NCBI RefSeq assembly: GCF_024172165.1
Contig: NZ_JAMZEB010000002.1
Coordinates: 8,034,501 to 8,098,500 of the forward strand
Reading direction: 5' to 3'
DNA from: Nonomuraea thailandensis
GTDB lineage: Bacteria > Actinomycetota > Actinomycetes > Streptosporangiales > Streptosporangiaceae
Length of the DNA: 64,000 nucleotides
Within the stretch, counting starts at the first letter, position 1. Every line of letters begins with the position of its first letter. The notes beneath the pieces were generated by a model, which was not told the DNA's origin, made no database searches, and saw nothing but the letters and a program-made list of their open reading frames with translations. Shown piece by piece: positions 17,411 to 24,580 of this stretch. Made by a program: the position numbers and the translations under genes.

Positions 17411-18427
17411 ATGGCGATTTTCCGGTCGGCATCTGGCGAGGGTGGCACCGAGGTCGTGCTCGCCGCCGGCAACCCGTACGGGAGCCGGACGCTCGTGGTC
17501 GAGCGGGACGAGGACTCCTCGGTAGCTTACCTGTGCTCGCCCGACGGCACGGTCCACGGAGCCGTCTGGCTGGCCAACCATCGCCCCGCCCCCGCCGTCG
17601 TCGACCTGGCCCGCATCAACGCCGGCCTGCCGCCGCTCATGCCGAGGGCCAGCACGCTGCACCCCGACGGCCGGCGGCCGCTCGGGCAGCTCAGCCCGCT
17701 GTGGTTCGAGGAGGGCGACGGCGTGGCGCTGTACGAGGACGACGAGCTGCTCGCGGTCATCCCCGGCTGGGCCGACATGAGCAGGGGCATGCCGGGCTAC
17801 GCGCGCGACGCGGTGGGCGAGTCGCCGTTCGCCTGGGCCCTGTCGGAGGCGCTGGAAGGGCTGCGCCCGCGCATCTCGAACGCCAGGTCCTACTGGCGCT
17901 GGCGGCACGGCGAGGGCTCGTGGCCGTCGTTCCAGCAGTTCGTGATGGGCCATCTGGACGAGGTGCTGGGGCCGGCGGGCCGCTACTGGGACGCCAGCGG
18001 CGAGCGGCTGCCGACGGTCGGCATCACCGAGCGCCCGCCGCACGGCGAGCGCGGCTTCACCGTGCTGTCCACGGTGGGGATGAGCTGCCAGCGCATGCCG
18101 ACGGTGGAGCAGTGGATCGACAAGCCCGGCGCGTACGCCAGGATCGAGCTGGCCGTGGCCACCCGCGACGACCCCAAGGACGCGGCGCTGCTGCTGGTGT
18201 GGTTGTCGCAGTATCCGTGGCACTCGGTGACGTGGCTCGGTCACGGGCACACGGCGAAGTGGTATCACGAGCCTTCGACGTTCCCGCTGGGCCCGCAGTA
18301 CTCGGGTGTCCTGATGCAGGCCAACCCGGCCCATATGCCCGACATGTCAGGATTCGCGTTTGGCGGCGAGATCGTCCGGTGGCTCTGGCTCTCGCCCGTC
18401 ACCACGCAGGCCCTGCAGTCCCACTAG
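17411..18427 (+). CDS. SUFU (suppressor of fused)-domain protein
   Basis: A 338-residue cytoplasmic protein of unknown bacterial role. The C-terminal half resembles the suppressor-of-fused domain: RIELAVATRDD, LLLVWLSQYPWHSVTWLGHGHT and a final LWLSPVT strand. The N-terminal half looks like a SseB-type or unassigned beta domain. No Shine-Dalgarno is visible, but TACAGT at 17397-17402 eight bases before ATG 17411 fits a -10 box for a leaderless message. It is inserted on the plus strand between rlmN and cdsA; its stop is separated by one base from the convergent cdsA stop. Confidence 0.75.
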   Translation: MAIFRSASGEGGTEVVLAAGNPYGSRTLVVERDEDSSVAYLCSPDGTVHGAVWLANHRPAPAVVDLARINAGLPPLMPRASTLHPDGRRPLGQLSPLWFEEGDGVALYEDDELLAVIPGWADMSRGMPGYARDAVGESPFAWALSEALEGLRPRISNARSYWRWRHGEGSWPSFQQFVMGHLDEVLGPAGRYWDASGERLPTVGITERPPHGERGFTVLSTVGMSCQRMPTVEQWIDKPGAYARIELAVATRDDPKDAALLLVWLSQYPWHSVTWLGHGHTAKWYHEPSTFPLGPQYSGVLMQANPAHMPDMSGFAFGGEIVRWLWLSPVTTQALQSH

Positions 18428-18428
18428 G

Positions 18429-19268
18429 TCAGAAGAACAGCGTCATCAGCAGCCAGACGGGCACCAGCGTGGTCACCAGCGAGTCCAGCCGGTCCATCAG
18501 CCCGCCGTGCCCCGGCAGGATCGTCCCCATGTCCTTGATGCCGAGATCCCGCTTGATCATCGACTCGATCAGGTCGCCCACGGTCGCCAGCAGCGCCGCC
18601 AGCGCCCCGATCAGCGCGCCCTGCCAGAGCTGCCCGTCCAGCAGCCACGTCACCAGCCAGGCCCCGACCGCCGTGCACGCCACGACCGACCCGGCCAGCC
18701 CCTCCCAGGTCTTCTTCGGGCTGATCACCGTGAGCTGGTGCCTGCCGAACAGCACGCCCGCGACGTAACCCCCGATGTCGCTCGCCACGGTCACCGCGAT
18801 GAAGATCAGCACCCGGTGGTCGCCGTCGTCCGGGAACAGCATCAGCGCCACGAACGCGCTCAGCATCGCGGGATAGAACAGCGTGAACACCGACGCCGAG
18901 GCGTCACGCACGTATCCGGCCGTCCCGTCGCTGAACATCCGCCAGATCAGCAGCACGAACGCGAAGATCGCGAACGTGGCCAGCAACCACCGCGGCCCGC
19001 CCCAGTACGCGCCTGCCTGCATCGCCACCAGACCCGCCAGCACGGGCACGGCGGGGACCTTGATGTCACGGGTGGCGAAGGCCTTGACCAGCTCCAGCAC
19101 GCCGACGCCGACAGCGCCCGTCACGACCAGGAGGAACAGCTCCTTGATGGTGTAGACGGTGCCGATGACCAGCCCGGCCAGGACCAGGCCGACCGCGATG
19201 GCGGCGGGCAGGTTCCTTCCGGTACGGCTGCCGCCGCTCGAGCTGGTGCCAGCCGTACGTTCTTCCAC
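18429..19268 (-). CDS. cdsA: Phosphatidate cytidylyltransferase CdsA
   Basis: About 279 residues with eight or so membrane helices. It makes CDP-diacylglycerol from phosphatidic acid and CTP. The CDP-DAG synthase signature is seen near the C-terminus as SMIKRDLGIKDMGTILPGHG followed by GLMDRLDS. I chose the GTG at 19268 because GGAG lies six bases upstream; a TTG at 19280 is also in frame. It follows frr in the conserved tsf-pyrH-frr-cdsA order, with a hairpin in the spacer. Confidence 0.94.
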   Translation of the reverse strand: MEERTAGTSSSGGSRTGRNLPAAIAVGLVLAGLVIGTVYTIKELFLLVVTGAVGVGVLELVKAFATRDIKVPAVPVLAGLVAMQAGAYWGGPRWLLATFAIFAFVLLIWRMFSDGTAGYVRDASASVFTLFYPAMLSAFVALMLFPDDGDHRVLIFIAVTVASDIGGYVAGVLFGRHQLTVISPKKTWEGLAGSVVACTAVGAWLVTWLLDGQLWQGALIGALAALLATVGDLIESMIKRDLGIKDMGTILPGHGGLMDRLDSLVTTLVPVWLLMTLFF

Positions 19269-19286
19269 AGACTTCTCCAAGAGCCA

Positions 19287-19315
19287 CGGCCCCCGCCGTC
19301 GGGGCGAGGGCCGTA
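19287..19315 (-). other. Hairpin in the frr-cdsA spacer
   Basis: Arms ACGGCCC (19287-19293) and GGGCCGT (19309-19315) enclose a second CCCCG/CGGGG pair. It lies just upstream of the cdsA start, in the leader. No T-run follows, so it may be an attenuator or processing hairpin rather than a classic terminator. Confidence 0.45.
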
Positions 19316-19371
19316 GGTGACCCGCTACCTGCGGCGGAGCGCTCGGAGCGACCCGCCGTGCGGCGCGCCGC

Positions 19372-19929
19372 TCAGACCTCGAGCAGCTCGGCTTCCTTGT
19401 GCTTGAGCAGCTCGTCGATCTTCGCGACGTGCTTCTGCGTGAGGTCGTCGAGCTCCTTCTCGGCCCGCCTGACCTCGTCCTCGCCCGCCTCGCCGTCCTT
19501 GCTCATCTTGTCGAGGGTCTCCTTGGCGGAGCGGCGGATGTTGCGCACCGACACCTTGGCGTGCTCACCCTTGTTCCTGGCGACCTTGATGTACTCCTTG
19601 CGGCGCTCCTCGGACAGCTCCGGGAACGTCACGCGGATGACCTGACCGTCGTCGGTGGGGTTCACGCCGAGGTCGGAGTCGCGGATGGCCTTCTCGATCG
19701 CGCCCATCGAGCTCTTGTCGAAGGGCTGGATGAGGACCATGCGCGCCTCGGGCACGTGGAAGGACGCCAGCTGCTGGATCGGCGTCGGCGTGCCGTAGTA
19801 CTCGGCGTTGATCTTGTTGAACATCGAGGGGGTGACGCGGCCCGTACGGATGCTCGCGAAGTCCTCCTTCGCGACCGAAACGGCCTTGTCCATCTTTTCC
19901 TCGGCTTCGAGGAGGGTTTCGTCGATCAC
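19372..19929 (-). CDS. frr: Ribosome recycling factor
   Basis: A 185-residue RRF that splits post-termination ribosomes with EF-G. Signature stretches include FASIRTGRVTPSMFNKINAE (residues 25-44), the GTPTPIQQLASFHVPEARM hinge and ERRKEYIKVARNKGE. Length is exactly typical. GTG start at 19929. It lies 43 bp downstream of pyrH in the conserved order. Confidence 0.97.
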   Translation of the reverse strand: MIDETLLEAEEKMDKAVSVAKEDFASIRTGRVTPSMFNKINAEYYGTPTPIQQLASFHVPEARMVLIQPFDKSSMGAIEKAIRDSDLGVNPTDDGQVIRVTFPELSEERRKEYIKVARNKGEHAKVSVRNIRRSAKETLDKMSKDGEAGEDEVRRAEKELDDLTQKHVAKIDELLKHKEAELLEV

Positions 19930-19972
19930 AGCGGCTCCCTGTCTACTAGCTGGCGTCGTCGGGCTCGCTCCG

Positions 19973-20773
19973 TCATTTGCCTGCGGGACTCACCAGCGTG
20001 CCGATTTTCTCACCGCGTACCGCTCGCAGGATGTTGCCCTCGCCCATCAGGTCGAAGACCACGATCGGCAGATCGTTGTCCTTGCACAGGCTGATCGCGG
20101 TGGCGTCCATGACCGCGAGGTCGCGCAGGAGCACCTCGCCGTAGTCGAGGTGGTCGAACCGGACCGCGTCCGGGTTCTTGCGTGGATCGGAGTCGTAGAT
20201 CCCGTCCACCTGCGTGCCCTTGAGCAGCGCCTCGGCGCCGATCTCCAGAGCCCGCTGGGACGCCGCGGTGTCGGTGGAGAAGAACGGCGAGCCGAGCCCG
20301 GCCCCGAAGATCACCACGCGGCCCTTCTCGAGGTGCCTGATCGCGCGGCGCGGCAGGAACGGCTCCGCCACCTGCTGCATCGTGATGGCGGTCTGCACGC
20401 GCGTCTCCACGCCCCGCCGCTCCAGGAAGTCCTGCAGCGCCAGGCAGTTGATGACCGTGCCGAGCATGCCCATGTAGTCGGCCCTGGCCCGGTCGATGCC
20501 CCCCTGCGACAGGGTCGCGCCGCGGAACATGTTGCCGCCGCCGACCACGACCGCGACCTGCACGCCTTCCTTGACCGCCTCAGTGATCGAGTCGGCCAGG
20601 TGATCGACGACCACCGGGTCGATGCCCAGTGGCTCGCTCCCGGCGAACGCCTCTCCCGAAAGCTTCAGCATCACCCGCTTCCACCTGAGGTGGTTGTGCG
20701 GGTTTTGTGGATCTTGAGATGAGGAAGCCGCCGTCCGTGTGGATTCGTGGGCTGACTCCCGGTGGTCCTGCAC
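19973..20773 (-). CDS. pyrH: UMP kinase
   Basis: An amino-acid-kinase-fold enzyme phosphorylating UMP to UDP. Motifs: RVMLKLSGEAFAG at the phosphate site, VVGGGNMFRGA, and GTQVDGIYDSDPRKNP near residue 195. The kinase core is preceded by a ~30-residue hydrophilic, Ser/His-rich leader. I use GTG 20773 (AAGGAGG eight bases upstream); ATG 20791 is in frame and also possible. It is downstream of tsf by 52 bp. Confidence 0.95.
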   Translation of the reverse strand: MQDHRESAHESTRTAASSSQDPQNPHNHLRWKRVMLKLSGEAFAGSEPLGIDPVVVDHLADSITEAVKEGVQVAVVVGGGNMFRGATLSQGGIDRARADYMGMLGTVINCLALQDFLERRGVETRVQTAITMQQVAEPFLPRRAIRHLEKGRVVIFGAGLGSPFFSTDTAASQRALEIGAEALLKGTQVDGIYDSDPRKNPDAVRFDHLDYGEVLLRDLAVMDATAISLCKDNDLPIVVFDLMGEGNILRAVRGEKIGTLVSPAGK

Positions 20774-20825
20774 GGCGGCGGCCTCCTTCATTCGGTGGAT
20801 CGTTGAGCTGGCGGCTTGCCTAAGC

Positions 20826-21659
20826 CTAAGCCTGACCGACCTTGAAGCGGACAAAGCCGAGGACCTCGACGCCGTTCTCCTCGGCGTACTTGCCGACGCT
20901 CTTCTTGTTGTCCTTGACGAAGGCCTGCTGCAGCAGCGTGAAGTCCTTGTACCAGCCGTTCACGCGACCCTCGACGATCTTGCCGATGGCGGCCTCGGGC
21001 TTGCCCTCCTCGCGGGTCATCTCCTCGAAGAGCTTGCGCTCCTTCTCGACGACCTCGGCGGGAACGGACTCGGCCTTGAGGTACTGCGGCGCCATCGCGG
21101 CGGCGTGCTGCGCGATGTCCTTGGCGATCTCGGCGTTCGGCTTGTCGAGCTGCACCAGCACGCCGACGGCCGGCGGCAGCGCCGGGTCGGTCTTGTGCAT
21201 GTACGCACCGATGTAGCCACCCTCCAGCACCGCGAAGCGCCGGATCTCGATCTTCTCGCCGAGCGCGGCGTTGGCGATGTCGAGGTGCTCCTTGACGGTC
21301 TTGCCGTCGAAGGAGGACTCGAGCAGCGTCGCCACGTCGGCGGGCTTGGTCGCCAGCACGTGCGCGACGACCTGGCCGGCCAGCTCCTGGAAGCGCTCGC
21401 CCTTGGCCACGAAGTCGGTCTCGCAGTTGATCTCGACCAGCGCGGCGGCGGAGTCGCCGTCCTGCTTGAGCGCGACCAGGCCGTTGGAGGCCGTGCGGGC
21501 CTCGCGCTTGCCCACGTCCTTGGCACCCTTGAGGCGCAGCAGCTCGATCGCGCGGTCGAAGTCGCCCTCGGACTCCTCCAGCGCCTTCTTGCAGTCCATC
21601 ATGCCGGCAGCGGTGATCTCGCGAAGCCGCTTGACGTCGGCCATGTTCACGGAAGCCAT
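20826..21659 (-). CDS. tsf: Elongation factor Ts
   Basis: 277 residues. EF-Ts exchanges GDP on EF-Tu. The N-terminal UBA-like signature VKRLREITAAGMMDCKKALEE, the core INCETDFVA and two dimerisation/core subdomains are all present. ATG 21659 is preceded by AAGGAAAAAGAG. Upstream ORF extension into the spacer is low-complexity and not credible. Its distance from rpsB, 843 bp, is unusually large. Confidence 0.96.
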   Translation of the reverse strand: MASVNMADVKRLREITAAGMMDCKKALEESEGDFDRAIELLRLKGAKDVGKREARTASNGLVALKQDGDSAAALVEINCETDFVAKGERFQELAGQVVAHVLATKPADVATLLESSFDGKTVKEHLDIANAALGEKIEIRRFAVLEGGYIGAYMHKTDPALPPAVGVLVQLDKPNAEIAKDIAQHAAAMAPQYLKAESVPAEVVEKERKLFEEMTREEGKPEAAIGKIVEGRVNGWYKDFTLLQQAFVKDNKKSVGKYAEENGVEVLGFVRFKVGQA

Positions 21660-21739
21660 TGCTCTTTTTCCTTGTGGGATTTCGTCGTCGTCATCGTGGT
21701 CGGGGCGGGAGCCGGGATCCGGCCACCCACCCTGGGTTC

Positions 21740-21761
21740 GTACGGCGGGCGCCCGCCGTAC
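21740..21761. repeat. Perfect 22-bp palindrome upstream of tsf
   Basis: GTACGGCGGGC followed directly by its reverse complement, with no loop base. It is about 80 bp upstream of the tsf start. As RNA it would form a strong GC hairpin, with no T-run on the tsf-coding strand. As DNA it could be a cruciform or operator. Confidence 0.75.
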
Positions 21762-22209
21762 AGGAGCCTTGTCTTGCTCGGGGCTCGGGCCGGCCCGGCT
21801 TCGCTGCTGCTTCGCTCGGCATACTGCCCAGCCTCGCCTCGGCGTACCACCTTCGGCCCGTCCGGCCCCCGCCCCGGTGTAGCGCTCGCAGCGCCGCGCC
21901 GCGACATCGTCCCGGCCCGGCCCAGCGCCCGCTTCGCCGCGGCGAGAGGCCTGCACCCTGGCGGCGAGGAGACCGCGCCTCCCGCCTTCCAGCGTGCCGG
22001 AGGCCAGGAGGCCGGGCTCGGCGCGCGGAGCCAGGATCCTGACCTCGCCGCCACCTCGCCCTGGCCTACCGTCCGAGGCCCGGGAGCGGCCCGCGCGGCG
22101 TGCCGTCCTGGCTCAGCCGTTTGCCGAGCCGGGACGCCCACCTTGCCTGACCGCCCATCCGGGGCTCTGCAGCCACCCGGTGGTTTGCCTTATTCAGCTG
22201 TACGTTGCC

Positions 22210-22396
22210 TTGCCCGCTGACTCACCGAGCCTCGCCCGCCGAGTCCCTGAGCTTGCCCACTGACTCACCGAGTTCCGCCCGCCGAGTCTGAGCCTTACCC
22301 GCTCGCTCGCCAGGCCTTGCCCGCTGACTCACCGGACCTCGCCCGCCGAGTCGCCGGGCCTTACCGCTGACTCGCCTTGCCTGCTCGCTCGCCCGA
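22210..22396. repeat. Imperfect direct-repeat array in the rpsB-tsf spacer
   Basis: Full units of about 43 bp begin at 22210, 22253 and 22317 with TTGCCC(G/A)CTGACTCACCG, each containing CGCCCGCCGAGTC. Shorter related units begin at 22295, 22361 and 22377. Unit lengths and sequences vary and there are no unique spacers, so this is not a CRISPR array. Confidence 0.8.
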
Positions 22397-22502
22397 CCGG
22401 CAGATCAGCCGGATCCGGCGGCGACGACCTTCGCCATCGCTCCGGGGGACCTCGGACCCACCCTCAGCGGGAAGACCCGGGGCGCCCCCGTACGCGCGGA
22501 CG

Positions 22503-23474
22503 TCAGGCCTGCTGCTCGGTCTCGCCCTCACCAGCGGTCTCGGCCTCGGCCGGAGCAGCAGCCTCGGCCGGAGCGGCCTCGGCGGCAGCGCTCTCCTCGG
22601 CGGCAGCCTCAGGAGCGGCAGGGGCCTCGGCAGCGGCCTCGGCAGGGGCCTCAGCAGCGGCCTCCGGGGCGGCGGCGGCCTCGTCGGCCGCACGCTCGCC
22701 GGTGCCCTGCTCGATGAGCTCGCGCTCCCACTCGGCCAGCGGCTCGGCGGCGGCCGGCTTCTCGTCACCGCGGGCGGCGCCGGAACGCGCCATCAGACCG
22801 GCGGCGACACCGTCGGCGACCACCCGGGTCAGCAGGCCGACGGCGCGGATGGCGTCGTCGTTGCCCGGGATCGGGTAGTCGACCTCGTCGGGGTCGCAGT
22901 TGGTGTCGAGGATCGCGACGACCGGGATGCCAAGCTTCTTGGCCTCGCTGATCGCGATGTGCTCCTTCTTGGTGTCGACGACCCACACGGCGCTGGGCAC
23001 GCGGCCCATGTCGCGGATACCGCCGAGCGTGCGCTCGAGCTTGTCCTTCTCGCGGCGGCGCATGAGGAGCTCCTTCTTGGTGAGCCCCGAGCCCGCGACG
23101 TTGTCGAAGTCGAGCTCCTCGAGCTCCTTCAGACGCTGCAGCCTCTTGTGCACGGTGGAGAAGTTGGTGAGCATGCCACCCAGCCAGCGCTGGTTGACGT
23201 ACGGCATGCCGACCCGCGCGGCCTGCTCGGAGATGGCCTCCTGAGCCTGCTTCTTCGTGCCGATGAACAGGATCGTGCCGCCGTGGGCGACGGTCTCCTT
23301 CACGAAGTCATAGGCGCGGTCGATGTACGACAGCGACTTCTGCAGGTCGATGATGTAGATGCCGTTGCGCTCGGTGAAGATGAAGCGCTTCATCTTCGGG
23401 TTCCAGCGCCGAGTCTGGTGACCGAAGTGAACGCCACTCTCGAGCAGCTGTCGCATGGTGACGACGGGGGCCAT
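22503..23474 (-). CDS. rpsB: 30S ribosomal protein S2
   Basis: 323 residues. Conserved S2 core: MRQLLESGVHFGHQTRRWNP, RNGIYIIDLQKS, GTKKQAQE, NQRWLGGMLTN and PDEVDYPIPGNDDAIR. After residue ~250 there is a long Ala/Glu/Pro tail of about 60 residues, encoded by repetitive GC-rich DNA, longer than the short acidic tails common in actinobacteria. ATG 23474 has GGAGG eight bases upstream. Confidence 0.97.
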   Translation of the reverse strand: MAPVVTMRQLLESGVHFGHQTRRWNPKMKRFIFTERNGIYIIDLQKSLSYIDRAYDFVKETVAHGGTILFIGTKKQAQEAISEQAARVGMPYVNQRWLGGMLTNFSTVHKRLQRLKELEELDFDNVAGSGLTKKELLMRRREKDKLERTLGGIRDMGRVPSAVWVVDTKKEHIAISEAKKLGIPVVAILDTNCDPDEVDYPIPGNDDAIRAVGLLTRVVADGVAAGLMARSGAARGDEKPAAAEPLAEWERELIEQGTGERAADEAAAAPEAAAEAPAEAAAEAPAAPEAAAEESAAAEAAPAEAAAPAEAETAGEGETEQQA

Positions 23475-23875
23475 GTGCTGGTCCTCCAGGTCTGGGCGCC
23501 CTGCGGATGGGCGCGGTTCTCGGTTGTGCCGCGGCAGCGCGTTGTCTGCCGCCCTGATGCCCCGAACCCGCTCCCGCCGGGCACGTGGCCCGGACCGATG
23601 GCGCGGTCCGCAATGGGGCATGCGAAGTCGGCCTGTGTCACAGGCCATCGAAAAGTCTACCTCCCACACCACCCCAGGCTGACCGTCCACGGTCAAACGG
23701 ACATCCGCCCCTACGCCGACACCACCGCCCGCTCATCCCCCGCCCCCGAGTCTCTCCATCACGCCTTACTGCCAGGACGACCACGCCGAATCGGCGACCA
23801 TCCCCGCGAACGGACATACCCCACTCGAACACCACCCACAACACCCGTCACCGGCACATCCGTCCCAGCGACATT
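23475..23875. promoter_or_regulatory. rpsB leader / arsR downstream region (401 bp)
   Basis: No gene seen. It must contain the rpsB promoter and leader on the minus strand. A perfect hairpin, GGCCTGTG-T-CACAGGCC (23630-23646), and the inverted repeat GACCGT-CC-ACGGTC (23681-23694) are present. TAGACT on the minus strand (23659-23654) is a possible -10 box just upstream of the hairpin, but no matching -35 is evident. Confidence 0.45.
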
Positions 23876-24505
23876 TCAGTCTTCAGTGGCCAGGCGCGCA
23901 TCGTGGTCCTCGGTAGGCAGCCCGGGCACCACCCTCGCCGCGATCGGGAACAGATTCACCTGCGCTTCCACGAGCCTCGCCCCCTCCGGCGCCGCCTGCT
24001 CATTCCGATCCCGGGCGAAGTACGGCTCGAGCACCTTCTCGATCTGACGGTTCAGCTCCGCGAGCTCCTCGGCGTCCACCCGGAGGCGGTGCCGGTTGAA
24101 CATCGTCACCTCCTGCCACTCCTCGGGCTCGAGATCGGAGCCGGCCAGAGCCCGATCCGCCTCGTCGTTGGCGTCCCGCCGGAACGCCGCGATCAGCACC
24201 GACTTGGCCGCCCGCACCTCCGGCTGGTCATCGGGCCGGATCCCGACGCTCAGCGGCCGGTCCACCCCCCGCCACAGCCGCTCCCTGCCGTCCCCCCGTG
24301 GCGGCGCGTCCTCGACGAACCCGTACTTGGCCAGCATCCGCAGGTGATAACTGGCGGCGCTGGGCGTGATCCCCGCGATCTCCGCCACTTCGGTGGCGGT
24401 CGCGCTGCCCCCCACCCGAAGCCTGTTGAGGATCATCAACCTCGCCGGATGAGCCAGCGCCCGCATCGCCTTGGGATCGCTCAGCCCCTCTCTGTCCTGC
24501 GTCAT
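23876..24505 (-). CDS. ArsR-type winged-helix transcriptional regulator
   Basis: A 209-residue regulator. The N-terminal ~90 residues are an ArsR/HTH_20 domain: AMRALAHPARLMILNRLRV, then TEVAEIAGITPSAASYHLRML as the recognition helix region. The C-terminal half is Glu/Arg-rich and may bind a ligand or dimerise. It is divergent from a MFS exporter gene with only 69 bp between starts. That gap carries two identical-arm inverted repeats, so it very likely represses the exporter and probably itself. Confidence 0.9.
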   Translation of the reverse strand: MTQDREGLSDPKAMRALAHPARLMILNRLRVGGSATATEVAEIAGITPSAASYHLRMLAKYGFVEDAPPRGDGRERLWRGVDRPLSVGIRPDDQPEVRAAKSVLIAAFRRDANDEADRALAGSDLEPEEWQEVTMFNRHRLRVDAEELAELNRQIEKVLEPYFARDRNEQAAPEGARLVEAQVNLFPIAARVVPGLPTEDHDARLATED

Positions 24506-24538
24506 GCGCCAAACGTACCCATCCCCAGACGTGAAGTA

Positions 24539-24567
24539 TTGCCTTCATAACTATGAAGCGTTACCTT
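24539..24567 (+). promoter_or_regulatory. Probable leaderless promoter of the MFS gene
   Basis: TTGCCT (24539-24544) and TACCTT (24562-24567) are 17 bp apart and fit -35 and -10 boxes (TTGACA / TAnnnT). The transcription start would fall seven to eight bases later, at or next to the ATG at 24575, so no Shine-Dalgarno is needed and none is seen. Both operators overlap this promoter. Confidence 0.6.
24543..24558. promoter_or_regulatory. Operator 1, CTTCATA-N2-TATGAAG
   Basis: A perfect seven-base-arm inverted repeat lying in the -35/-10 spacer of the MFS promoter. The same arms recur 22 bp downstream. Further half-sites (TGAAG at 24532, CTTCA) extend the array leftwards towards arsR. Confidence 0.75.
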
Positions 24568-24580
24568 CATATTTATGAAG
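24565..24580. promoter_or_regulatory. Operator 2, CTTCATA-N2-TATGAAG, overlapping the start codon
   Basis: The second copy of the operator, exactly 22 bp (about two helical turns) from operator 1. It spans the end of the -10 box to codon 2 of the MFS gene. Occupancy would block both promoter opening and initiation. Confidence 0.75.

Larger units (their letters stand above)
21660..22502. other. Unusually long rpsB-tsf spacer (843 bp) with palindrome and repeats
   Basis: No credible gene on either strand; all open frames are Arg/Pro/Ala-rich low-complexity translations. It holds a perfect 22-bp palindrome (21740-21761) close to tsf and an imperfect repeat array (22210-22396) close to rpsB. The two genes are normally co-transcribed with a short spacer. 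This spacer may contain a separate tsf promoter, an attenuator, or simply be an expanded repeat region. Confidence 0.7.

Noticed and set aside
21647..22141. 164-codon open frame upstream of tsf
   Set aside because: Low-complexity Arg/Pro/Ala sequence overlapping the tsf start, with no family resemblance or ribosome site.
22210..22396. Possible CRISPR-like repeat array
   Set aside because: Units vary in length and sequence, abut each other without unique spacers, and no cas genes are present.
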